A DNA stretch of 48,505 nt from Blautia sp. (lineage in GTDB: Bacteria; Bacillota; Clostridia; Lachnospirales; Lachnospiraceae), in the NCBI GenBank assembly GCA_021772055.1, contig JAETNR010000035.1, forward strand, positions 1 to 48,505, read 5' to 3'. The notes beneath the pieces were generated by a model. It had not been told where the DNA came from, searched no databases, and saw nothing but the letters and a program-made list of their open reading frames with translations. How positions within the stretch are numbered: position 1 is the first letter of the stretch; every line of letters starts with the position of its first letter. The position numbers and the translations under genes were made by a program. Shown here piece by piece: positions 8,110 to 17,295 of this stretch.

Positions 8110-8339
8110 TCTGCCACCCCAAACATTTTTGCAATCTCAGGATTCATTTCATCAAAATCATATTCATCATCATATAAATCCTGTCCTCTTGCAATTCCAA
8201 TTCTATTCGGAATTACCGTTGCCTTTTTTTTCATAGTATCAGGTAACATGAAACGCTCTATCATATCTAATAAAAAACGTAGATTATCTTCTGATAAATC
8301 ATCAATTTTCTGAAGCACTTGTTCTTGTAATGTCAACAT
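8106..8339 (-). CDS. vapB: Type II antitoxin (VapB-like partner of PIN toxin)
   Basis: This 77-aa acidic protein starts with a short helical region (LQEQVLQKIDDLSEDNLRFLL) and ends with an acidic tail typical of antitoxins that sit before PIN-domain toxins of this type. Its stop overlaps the toxin start by four bases. The start follows GGAAGGTGG. It appears intact although its toxin is deleted, so it may persist as an autoregulator or simply as a leftover. Specific DNA-binding family membership is uncertain. Confidence 0.7.
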   Translation of the reverse strand: MLTLQEQVLQKIDDLSEDNLRFLLDMIERFMLPDTMKKKATVIPNRIGIARGQDLYDDEYDFDEMNPEIAKMFGVAE

Positions 8340-8479
8340 AAAACGCCACCTTCCTGCAATTTTACTGTCTTTATTATATGTATTTCAACACAAAATATAT
8401 CATTTTTATTATACATCCAAAAAACACTTTCCTCAATCCGCTTCTTTACTGAATTAATTTCGCTGTAACCACATTGAGT

Positions 8480-9775
8480 TCAGATGCAAAATGCTGCATA
8501 GAGAGGAACCATTTTTTTATTGTCCTCAAACGCAAAGTTTTTCGCAGAAAGCTTGATAGCATAGGCAGGCTTATAACTTTCCATATAAACCTTCAAGCTC
8601 TTTGCTCTGGTGTTGTCGGCTGACTTGACCTCAATCGGAATAAGCCGGCCTTCACGCTGAATGACAAAATCAATTTCAGCCCCACGCCCGGACTCCCAAT
8701 AGCAGGCGTTATACCCGTTAATGGAAAGCTGCACATTGACATAGTTTTCAGCCATGCCGCCCTTAAAGTCATTGAGTTCCTCCACCATATAAAGAATATC
8801 ATTTGCCGCTAAACCTTTCTTGGCACAAAGCAGCCCTAAGTCCGATACATAAATCTTGAACGCATCAATATCGCGATAATTTTCCAAAGGCTTTTTGATT
8901 TGCTCCGCCTTGTAAACCTGTGATACGATACCGGACAAACAAAGCCACTCAATCGCATTTTCAAATTCAGAAGCCCGCCCGCCTTTCTTAAGCAGCTTAT
9001 ATTGAAAACGGGTATTCTTCTTTGAAAGCTGAACAGTAATATTGTCATAAGCAAGCCTGGTTTTCTTGATTTCGTTCAAGTTATTGTACTTACTCATATC
9101 ATTGAGATAACCTGCAAGAATAGTATCCTGCGTATGGCGGATAAGGATATAATCTTTCGTCTGGGCAAACTGCATGACGCACTCCGGCATACCGCCCACA
9201 ACAAGATACTGACGGTAAAGCTGCATTGCCGCATCGTGCAACGCCGCAGGCATCGGACTGTCGGTTTCAAAACATTTCTTAATCTGTTCCACAAGATCAT
9301 TTTCGCCCATTGCAAGCATAAATTCTTCCATATCCATCGGATACAGCGTTTTCATATCTACCTTGCCGACAGGAAAAGAAAATTTCGCTCTGTTTACTGC
9401 CACACCAAGCAGGCTGCCTGCTGCGATGATATGATAGTCCGAAGCATCTTCACAAAAATATTTCAGAGAAGTCAAAGCCCTTTCACACAGCTGCACCTCG
9501 TCAAATATAATCAGCGTTTTTTCCTTTACGATGGTCTGTCCTGCAATATGAGATAAAATCGGTATCAGATAATCGGGGCTGATGTTTTCCTCAAAGGTTG
9601 CATGCAGCTTTTGATTGGTTTCAAAATTGAAGTATGCCACATTTTCATAAGAGTGACGCCCAAACTCTAAGATAGAGTAGGTTTTTCCGACCTGTCTTGC
9701 TCCCTGCAAGATAAGGGGTTTGCGGTGTTCGTTTTCTTTCCACGCTTCTAAGAAGCTCATCACTTTTCTGTACAT
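8480..9775 (-). CDS. AAA family ATPase with DUF4143 C-terminus
   Basis: This 431-aa ATPase has Walker A GARQVGKT at residues 25-32, Walker B in LIIFDEVQ, a central arginine-type sensor region (AAGSLLG) and a C-terminal nuclease-like ending (GAEIDFVIQREGRLIPIEVKS). It is a different subfamily from the ATPase at 3037-4338. The start is fixed by GGAGGG six bases before ATG at 9775. The sequence GGAGG(G)CTGGTTATG is shared by both ATPase genes. It has no evident link to glycan synthesis and looks like an accessory insertion in the cluster. Confidence 0.85.
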   Translation of the reverse strand: MYRKVMSFLEAWKENEHRKPLILQGARQVGKTYSILEFGRHSYENVAYFNFETNQKLHATFEENISPDYLIPILSHIAGQTIVKEKTLIIFDEVQLCERALTSLKYFCEDASDYHIIAAGSLLGVAVNRAKFSFPVGKVDMKTLYPMDMEEFMLAMGENDLVEQIKKCFETDSPMPAALHDAAMQLYRQYLVVGGMPECVMQFAQTKDYILIRHTQDTILAGYLNDMSKYNNLNEIKKTRLAYDNITVQLSKKNTRFQYKLLKKGGRASEFENAIEWLCLSGIVSQVYKAEQIKKPLENYRDIDAFKIYVSDLGLLCAKKGLAANDILYMVEELNDFKGGMAENYVNVQLSINGYNACYWESGRGAEIDFVIQREGRLIPIEVKSADNTRAKSLKVYMESYKPAYAIKLSAKNFAFEDNKKMVPLYAAFCI

Positions 9776-9904
9776 AACCAGCCCTCCATTCAAGATACTG
9801 AACATAGTATGGCAGATTATCATGTAAAAATCAACGAATTTTATTTCAATAATCACACTAATCAACACGAATATTTTTAAGAACTTCTCAAAGTTCAACA
9901 TGGC

Positions 9905-12394
9905 CTAAAATAATTCATCCGTATCCATTACCTCACAAAAACGCAGCTGCCAGAGCTTTTTCCTGACCCTCTCCTGCACAAGCCAAACGCCTGTCGTATC
10001 TTTTCCTGCCGCCGTCTCCGGCATTTTTTCCCAAAAAAACTCCTTCAAAAACATCTCCTGTAATTCCCTTCTGCAAAAATCCAAAGAATTCACAAACGGA
10101 TACCCATATTTCTTTTGAAAAGCGCTGCTTAACAGGCAGATCCGCATTCTGTCAAAGCTTGTAAAGTATTCCTCATACAGATTATATACCGGCTTCAAAT
10201 CAAATCCGGTAATCTCTTTATAAAATACCGTACTCCCATGGACGGTTGTCTCCATCAAACTTTCATCAAAACCAATATGCAGCTGTTCGCAAAGATTTGC
10301 CAGAATTTCCCGAGGCGTTTTTTTCAGGTCCTCAAATTTGATAATAATCTCCTCCCAGCCCTGATATATGGTCTTTTCCGCCCCTTCTGCCGTTCCAATG
10401 CTCAATATAAATTCCCATATGGATTTTTTCCCTATCCGCGCCCTTATACTGGATCCTGCGCGAATATAACTATTGCGTACTGTCCTCAGCACAAAACCGC
10501 TTAACCCGCCGCTTCCCAGCCAATATGACCATGCTCTCAGCGCGCCCCGCTCCCACGCATGCGGTTCCCAATAAATGATCATATTTTCCGGATTTTTTAT
10601 CTCTTTCCCATACATTGCTTCATAAGCAATATGGAACATAACAAACAGTTCCTGCGATGTAAAATAACTTCCATACTGCAATAATTCTTCCATCCTCCGG
10701 ACAAAACTCTCTTTATCCGGAAAATCCTTCTCCCATGCTCCCTCTTTTGCCTCCCTCTGGTATAATGACCAAAAACATGGCAAAATCTCTGCCGCTTTCT
10801 TCCCTGCCAAACGGATACAAGTAAAATATAAATTATCATTCAAATAATTGTAGTCCTCTATCATCATGATTCGGGGATGGCCGGCAAGGCTCCATCTGAC
10901 CAGAAAGTTCCCGCTGTACCATGGGATTGACCCGATGACAATACCCAAAGGGCGCAGTTCTTTTCTTATTTCCAGCTCCTCTTTGACTGGGAGGCCGGCT
11001 AATTTATATTTATCGGAAAAGTAATCCGTATAATCATATATTTCGTATTGGTTCAATTTCTTAATATACTCATCATACTTTTCCACCGCTTTCGCCGTTA
11101 CTCTGTCATCACTGTCGTATTTCACCGCTACCAGCGCAATGACATCATATTCCCCTGTTTCTTCCTTTTTTACCACCGGCATCTGCCGCATGATGTCTTC
11201 CGGCTTATTTTCTTCCAGAATATCCCAGTATGCCGCCTTGCCTGTTGGAGTTGCATATTGTTCCTGCCACTTCCACACTCTGCCGCATAAATCGGCATCT
11301 CCGATAAACAATATATTTTTTTCCTGCAATACATGCTGAAGATGATATCCCGTCATTTCTATATAATCACGCAGCAAAAAATACCTGTCATTCCTCCGAT
11401 AGCCTTCATAATCATAATGATCGGCCTCCCCGAATCCCCATGCGCTATATTTAGAATGGCATTCTATAAAAACGGCATTGGCAAACCGGTTTAAAATCTC
11501 TATCTTTTTTAAAACCGGTTTGCCAAATAATCTTCTTTTTTCCTCTGCCCTTTCTTTTTCCAAAAAAGCGCATATATCGATCCCGTTGCTTAACAAGAAA
11601 TCATAGGCATCCTGTGATTCCGCATCCGTTCCGATCACAATGATTTCTTTTTTATTCTCTAGCTTTTGTAACAGCGCATCCGCTCCTCCTTCTGCATCTG
11701 TTATTTTTCCTGCCTTGATATTCGCTTCATAAATCTTGTCCACACATTCAAATTCCGCTGAAACGCTTCTTAATCTTTCATGCTCTAAATCGCCGTTCTT
11801 CTGCCAGACTCCTTCTGCCCATATTTCGTAGCTCTTATGGGCCATTATCTCATGCTTCTCCCAAGTTCCGAATTCTTTCCACAATTCCCCCTCTACATTG
11901 ACGGCCATTCCCAGCCCCGTCAGATATTTTACCATATAATAGGCAATTTCATTAAAACCATGTATAGTAACTCCCGCATATTCCGGATTGAGGTCGCAAA
12001 AGGTCAACGCCCCTTCGCATTCCTCCAATTCCCGCAGCATTCTTAGTTCACGGTCAGCCTCTTGATCCTGATAAGCAAAGCAAATCAGCCGCCCTTCTCT
12101 GTCCAGCACTGGAAGATGAACCGCCTCTCCGAAAACGGTTCTATGCCTGGCAAAAAATTTTCTTCCATTTTCCCATGCCATTTCATCCAAAATAATATAT
12201 TCTTTCTGTATGCTTTCGTATATATCATCGTTTCCCAGCAGAGACGGCCATGTAATATATCCTGCATAGTTTCCCTCTTTCAGGACACATATAATTTCAG
12301 ACTGGTTCCCTTTTAGAAAAAAGGACCGCAGTTCGCTCCTGCTTAAGCAGTCATATTCTATGCAAAACACTTCTTTATCATAAAAACGAATCAT
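9905..12394 (-). CDS. Large multidomain protein with sulfotransferase-like C-terminus, candidate phosphoramidate transferase
   Basis: This protein has 829 residues. Residues 1-130 look like a CBS-type pair (ICVLKEGNYAGYITW, LPVLDREGRLICFAYQD). Residues 250-310 form a Rossmann-like unit (IIVIGTDAESQDAY, then FGKPVLKKIEI). Residues 355-460 form another alpha/beta unit. Residues 480-780 resemble sulfotransferases: GIVIGSIPWYSGNFLVRW could be the phosphate loop, and IIIKFEDLKKTPREIL matches the family's 'RYEDLxxxP' region. The ATG at 12394 follows GGAGAG and is preferred over a TTG at 12406. It is a tandem duplicate of the next gene. The transferase role is inferred from the 3'-phosphonucleotide donor made nearby. 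Confidence 0.7.
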   Translation of the reverse strand: MIRFYDKEVFCIEYDCLSRSELRSFFLKGNQSEIICVLKEGNYAGYITWPSLLGNDDIYESIQKEYIILDEMAWENGRKFFARHRTVFGEAVHLPVLDREGRLICFAYQDQEADRELRMLRELEECEGALTFCDLNPEYAGVTIHGFNEIAYYMVKYLTGLGMAVNVEGELWKEFGTWEKHEIMAHKSYEIWAEGVWQKNGDLEHERLRSVSAEFECVDKIYEANIKAGKITDAEGGADALLQKLENKKEIIVIGTDAESQDAYDFLLSNGIDICAFLEKERAEEKRRLFGKPVLKKIEILNRFANAVFIECHSKYSAWGFGEADHYDYEGYRRNDRYFLLRDYIEMTGYHLQHVLQEKNILFIGDADLCGRVWKWQEQYATPTGKAAYWDILEENKPEDIMRQMPVVKKEETGEYDVIALVAVKYDSDDRVTAKAVEKYDEYIKKLNQYEIYDYTDYFSDKYKLAGLPVKEELEIRKELRPLGIVIGSIPWYSGNFLVRWSLAGHPRIMMIEDYNYLNDNLYFTCIRLAGKKAAEILPCFWSLYQREAKEGAWEKDFPDKESFVRRMEELLQYGSYFTSQELFVMFHIAYEAMYGKEIKNPENMIIYWEPHAWERGALRAWSYWLGSGGLSGFVLRTVRNSYIRAGSSIRARIGKKSIWEFILSIGTAEGAEKTIYQGWEEIIIKFEDLKKTPREILANLCEQLHIGFDESLMETTVHGSTVFYKEITGFDLKPVYNLYEEYFTSFDRMRICLLSSAFQKKYGYPFVNSLDFCRRELQEMFLKEFFWEKMPETAAGKDTTGVWLVQERVRKKLWQLRFCEVMDTDELF

Positions 12395-12495
12395 GGTTCT
12401 CTCCAATATTATCTCTTTATTTTCTCGAATCTTTCGTTGCCGATATTTGGTTCAATTCTCCATATAGCCCATATCATAATAAAAGAAAAAGAAGC

Positions 12496-14973
12496 CTAAA
12501 GCAACTCATCCTTATTCATTATCTCATTAAACCGCATCCGCCAAAGTTTTTTCCTGATTACTCCCTGTATAAAATAAAAGCTTGTCTCATCCTTTTCTGC
12601 CACCACTTCCGGTATTTTTTCCCAAAGAAACTCTTTCAAAAACATCTCTTGCAATTCCCTTCTGCTGAAATCCAAAAGACTCATAAAGGGATATCCATAC
12701 TTCTTTTGAAAAGCGCTGGTTAACAAGCATATCCGCATTCTGTCGAAGCTTGTAAAATATTCTTCATACAGATTATATACCGGCTTTAAATCAAACCCTG
12801 TAATTCCTCTATAAAATGCAGTATCCCCATGGATGGTTGACTGTAGTAAGCTTTCGCCAAAAGAAATATGCAGCTGCTCACAAAGATTCGTCAGCATTTC
12901 GCGCGGCATTTTCTTCAAGTTCTCAAATTTTATAACAATTTCCTCCCATTCCCGACAGGATGCCTGCTTCCCCATTTCAATCTCTCCAAGGCCGAAAATA
13001 AACCCCCATACTAATTTTCGCTTATTCTTTATATAAGAGCCTGCCCGAACATAACTGTTACGTACTGTTTTTAGTATAAACCCTCTGAAGCCGCTGCTCC
13101 CTAACCAGCATGACCACGTTTCCACTATGCCGCGCTGCCACGCATGCGGCTCCCAATAAATGACAGTATTTCCCAGATTGGTTATCTCTCTTCCATACAT
13201 TGCTTCATAAGCAATGTGGAACATCACAAACAATTCTTGAGATGTAAAACAGTTTCCATGCTTCAATAACTCATTCATCTTTTGGGTAAACTTTTCTTTA
13301 TCCAGAAAATCTTTTTCCCATGCCCCCTCTTTTGCTTCCCTCTGATATAAACGCCAAAAACACGGCAAAATCTCTGATGGCTCTTTTTCTGCCAGACGTA
13401 TACAGGTAAAATACAAATTATCATTCAAGTAATTATATTCCTCTATCATCATAATTTGCGGATGACCGGCGAGACTCCATCGAATCAGGTAGTTTCCGCT
13501 ATACCATGGTATCGCTCCTATTACTATTCCTAAAGGACACAGTTCCTTCTTTATTTTTGTTTCCTCTTTTATTGGCAGGCTGGCCAGTTTAAATTTATCA
13601 GAAAAATAATCCGTATAATCATATATTCCACATTGGTTCAATTTTTTAATATACTCACCATACTTTTCCACAGTTCCCGCTGTCACCCTGTCATCGTTAT
13701 CATACTGCACCGCCACCAGCGCAATGACATCATACTCCCCTATTTCTTCTTTTACCACTATCGGCATCTGCCGCTTTATGACTTCGACTTCATTCTCTTC
13801 CAGAATATCCCAATACCCTGCCTTGCCTGTTACAGCTTCATATTGTTTCTGCCACTTCAATACCCTGCCGCATAAATCAGCGTCCCCGATAAACAATACA
13901 TTTTTCCCTTGTAATGCATATTGGAGATTATTCCCCGTGACTTCTATATAATCCCGCAATAAAAAAAATCTTTCGTTCCTTCGATACCCTTCATAATCAT
14001 AATAGTCTACCCCTCCAAATCCCCATGCGCTATATTTGGAGTGACATTCTATGAAAACTGCTTCAGCAAACCTGTCAATAATCTCTATTTTTCTTAAAAC
14101 CGGCTTGCCAAATAATCGCCTTTCTTCCCCTATACCCGCCATAAAAGCGCATATATCAATCCCGTTTTTTAACAGTAAGTCATATGTATCCTGTGCTTCT
14201 GTATTCATTCCGATAATAATAATTTCTTTTTCATTCTTTAACTTTTGTAGCAGCCCATCTGCTCCTCCTTCCGCATCCGTGATATTTCCAACTTTGATAT
14301 TTGCTTCATAAACCTTATCCACACATTCAAATTCGGGTGAAACGCTTCTCAACCTTTCATGCTGCAAATCGCTGCCCCTCTGCCAGACTCCCTCTGCCCA
14401 TATCTCATAATTTTTGTAGGCCGGCATCTCCTTCTTTTCCCAAGAGCCAAATTCATTCCATAGCTCTCCTTCTACACTAACAGCTATTCCCAATCCTATC
14501 AAATATTTCGCCATATAATAAGCAAGTTCATTAAACCCGTGGATCATAACCCCTTCATACTCTGGATTTAAATCGCAGAAAGTTAATGCTCCTTTACATT
14601 CTTCCAATTCTCTCAGCATTCTCAATTCACGGTTCGCCTCTTCATCCTGCCAAGCAAAGTAAATCAGCTGACCGTCTTTATTCAACACTGGAATCTGGGG
14701 CACCTCGCCAAAAGCCGATCTATATCCGACGAAAATTTTCCTTCCGTTTTCCCACACTTTTTCATCCAAAATTATATACTCTTCTAGTATGCTTTCGTAT
14801 ATGTCATCGTTCCTTAATAGAGATGACCATGTAATATATCCTACATAGTTTCCTTCTTTTAATACACATATAACTTCCGACTGATTTCCCTTCAGAAAAA
14901 AAGAGCGAAGCTCAGTTCTGTTTAAGCTGTCATATTCTATGCAAAATACCTCTTTATCATAAAAACGAATCAT
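12496..14973 (-). CDS. Paralogue of the large sulfotransferase-like protein, candidate phosphoramidate transferase
   Basis: This 825-aa protein is collinear with the 829-aa protein downstream and closely similar along its whole length, including MIRFYDKEVFCIEYD at the start, IPWYSGNYLIRWSLAGHP and VIKFENLKKMPREML. The largest difference is a stretch near residues 650-680. Start: GAGGAGG lies six bases before ATG at 14973; upstream in-frame codons are not needed. Tandem duplication with divergence suggests two acceptors or linkages, as C. jejuni also has two phosphoramidate transferases. Whether those are homologous cannot be judged here. Confidence 0.7.
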   Translation of the reverse strand: MIRFYDKEVFCIEYDSLNRTELRSFFLKGNQSEVICVLKEGNYVGYITWSSLLRNDDIYESILEEYIILDEKVWENGRKIFVGYRSAFGEVPQIPVLNKDGQLIYFAWQDEEANRELRMLRELEECKGALTFCDLNPEYEGVMIHGFNELAYYMAKYLIGLGIAVSVEGELWNEFGSWEKKEMPAYKNYEIWAEGVWQRGSDLQHERLRSVSPEFECVDKVYEANIKVGNITDAEGGADGLLQKLKNEKEIIIIGMNTEAQDTYDLLLKNGIDICAFMAGIGEERRLFGKPVLRKIEIIDRFAEAVFIECHSKYSAWGFGGVDYYDYEGYRRNERFFLLRDYIEVTGNNLQYALQGKNVLFIGDADLCGRVLKWQKQYEAVTGKAGYWDILEENEVEVIKRQMPIVVKEEIGEYDVIALVAVQYDNDDRVTAGTVEKYGEYIKKLNQCGIYDYTDYFSDKFKLASLPIKEETKIKKELCPLGIVIGAIPWYSGNYLIRWSLAGHPQIMMIEEYNYLNDNLYFTCIRLAEKEPSEILPCFWRLYQREAKEGAWEKDFLDKEKFTQKMNELLKHGNCFTSQELFVMFHIAYEAMYGREITNLGNTVIYWEPHAWQRGIVETWSCWLGSSGFRGFILKTVRNSYVRAGSYIKNKRKLVWGFIFGLGEIEMGKQASCREWEEIVIKFENLKKMPREMLTNLCEQLHISFGESLLQSTIHGDTAFYRGITGFDLKPVYNLYEEYFTSFDRMRICLLTSAFQKKYGYPFMSLLDFSRRELQEMFLKEFLWEKIPEVVAEKDETSFYFIQGVIRKKLWRMRFNEIMNKDELL

Positions 14974-15031
14974 TACATTCCTCCTCAATTCCATCACTTA
15001 ATTTTCCAATACTTCCGTAGCTCTGATTATA

Positions 15032-16022
15032 TTACACCAATTCCATATATTTCGCCTGCATTAAATATCCGCAAGTACATCCTCTACATTCTCTATTCAT
15101 CATCTTATCTCGATTATTTTTATATAAAATGCCATTTACTATTTCAGCAACAGAATTATTTTTTATATTTCCTACAGCCTCTAACTGCCAGCAGCCCGTT
15201 CTTACATTCCCATTACTTTCTATATATAGATCCGTATAGCCGAGCGGACACCCTCCCCGAATTGGTAAATCACGCCCCAAATAACGCCGCATGAATTCTA
15301 TTCCTGCCGAATCAATTAGAATTTTTCTTCCTTCTTCCTTCCACTTACTTATTTGAAGGAGTGCTAATTCCAATATCCTTTTCTCCTGTTCTCCTTGATA
15401 ATCCCAAAGAATATTTTTAGCCTTTTGCAAAAAGAACAGGCTGTCTTCCATAATTTCTATATATAAATCCAAATTCTTCGATTCAGCATATTCCAACACT
15501 GATTCTACATCATCAATATTCCTGCCATTAAACAACGTTGCAACTTTAATATATAGTCCTGGTAATTCTTTTTTCTTCTCCAGCAACCAGTCCACTGCTT
15601 GTCGAATCCTGCTTTCGCTTCCTGCTAATCCGCTGAATTCATCCTGCTTTCCCACTCCATGATAAGAAAAGGAAAAACGATTAATCCCGGCATCTACAAG
15701 GGCGAAAGTCCTTTCTTTTGAATTGCAAAAGTATCCATTCGTAGTAATAGATACTTTTGGACTAAATCGCCCCCCCCCATTCAGCCAGCTCTAATATATC
15801 CCTGTGAATAGTTGGCTCGCCACCTGTAAATGCAATATTCTGAATCGGATAAAGCGCACAACACTCTTGTATTACCCGTTTTATCTCCTTGCATGACATT
15901 TCATCTGCACAATCCAACTCATAAGAATTACAGGACTTACACCTTTGATTACATTTTTTGGTAAGCTGAATATTCAGTCTTACCAACTCTAAATCTTTTA
16001 TTTCCTTCATAAATTTTGTCAT
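15032..16022 (-). pseudogene. Radical SAM/SPASM protein interrupted at a C9 tract (possibly phase variable)
   Basis: The first part encodes a radical SAM core with CNQRCKSC (Cys24, Cys28, Cys31) and FTGGEPTIH, then stops at 15762 just after a run of nine C (G on the coding strand, 15770-15778). Removing one G restores an open frame through VSITTNGYFCNS and FSFSYHGVG to a SPASM end (CPLGYTDLYIESNGNVRTGCWQ, CRGCTCGY), giving about 329 residues. Such proteins use a 4Fe-4S cluster plus auxiliary clusters to modify peptides or sugars. As written the gene is off. Slipped-strand switching or a homopolymer sequencing error are both possible. Confidence 0.85.
15770..15778. repeat. C9 homopolymer tract, candidate contingency locus
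   Basis: Nine consecutive C residues lie inside the radical SAM reading frame; eight (or eleven) would keep it open. It is the longest C or G run I noticed in the window, far beyond what the local base composition would give by chance. Confidence 0.75.
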
Positions 16023-16111
16023 TCCTTCTTTTTCCTTCAGTATATCACAGCCTCTACTATTTGAAAAAGTTTGTTACGCAGCAGAACTACGGGGAATTAG
16101 ACCCTGAGAGA

Positions 16112-17245
16112 TTAAAGATTATCTTCCCCATAGATGTCTATATCCATAACTTCTTCAACACGCACCTTCCAAAGCCAATCTCTTATCATCCTGCTAACAT
16201 CTTCCATAATCATTTCATCCTTTCCAATTATATGCTCAGGAAACAGTCTTTCCCAACGCCATTCTTTCAAAAACATATCTTGAAGTTCTCTCCTGCTAAA
16301 ATCCAAACAGTTGGTATATGGATAGCCATATTGCTTTTGAAAGGAAGCTGCCATTAAAGAGATGCGCATCAGGTCAAACACAGAAAAATACTCCTCATAC
16401 AGATTGTATACTGACTTTAAATCAAATCCATCCATTCCTTGATTTTTCATCTGTTTTCCATGACAAGTCGTTTTCAATAAAGAATCATGGAACTCTATAC
16501 CCAATTTATCACAAATCATCATAAATTCTTCTTTGGGATGAAGTTTTAAATTTTCAAATTTTATTGTAAATTCATTCCAATATTTATAGTTCTTTTTATA
16601 TTTTATCTCAAAATTCAAGCTGCATAACACAGTAAAATATCTCTTCCAAACATTGCTTCATACGCAACATGAAACATAACGAACAATTCCTGAGAGGTAA
16701 AACGCTTTCCCAGTTTTAACAGTTCCTCCATTTTTTCTGTAAACCTATCGCTTCCGGAATGATCTATTAACGTTCCCTCGCCTCTGGCCTCAATCTCACA
16801 CATTTTCCAAAAGGATGATAAAATATTCTCTGAACTTTCCTCTGCCAAGCGTACACAAGTAAGATTCATGCAGCATTCTTATTTCCCTGTCCGCTTCTTC
16901 GTCCTGATATGCAAAATAAATCAACTGTCCGCTTTTACTTAATACCGGAAACGTCACTACCTCTCCTAATATGCTTCTATGGTATGCAAAATACTTATGG
17001 CCAACTGCCCAAACCGTTTCATCCAAAACCGCATATTCCCTTTGTATGCACTCCTGTAAATCAGGCATCTTTAATAGGGAAGCATAACTGATCATTCCAA
17101 GATATTCTTCTCCATCCATGACACAGACCAGTTCTTTTCTGTGACCTGTTAGAAAATAATGAAACAGATCTTTTCTGGTAATATTTTTACTGGTAAGATC
17201 TTTATATGTTACACTGCATATTTTCTTATCACAAAACCGTATCAT
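16112..17245 (-). pseudogene. Decayed third copy of the sulfotransferase-like family
   Basis: Three pieces match consecutive parts of the 829/825-aa proteins. 16880-17245 gives the N-terminal CBS-like module (MIRFCDKKICSV ... REIRML). 16630-16869 gives NLTCVRLAEE ... FTSQELFVMFHVAYEAMFGRDI in another frame. 16112-16620 gives FTIKFENLKLHPKEEF ... GFDLKSVYNLYEEYF ... RRELQDMFLKEW. About 400 residues between the first two pieces and about 80 between the last two are missing, with frame changes at the joins. It cannot yield a full enzyme. It shows the family expanded to three copies before loss. Confidence 0.85.
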
Positions 17246-17295
17246 ATATATTCTTCCCATACCTCTATATCTTTGGTTTTTCTGGACTTATGTAC

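Noticed and set aside
16016..16357. Plus-strand open frame of 113 codons
   Set aside because: It is opposite the radical SAM start and the decayed sulfotransferase-like gene and has no family resemblance.
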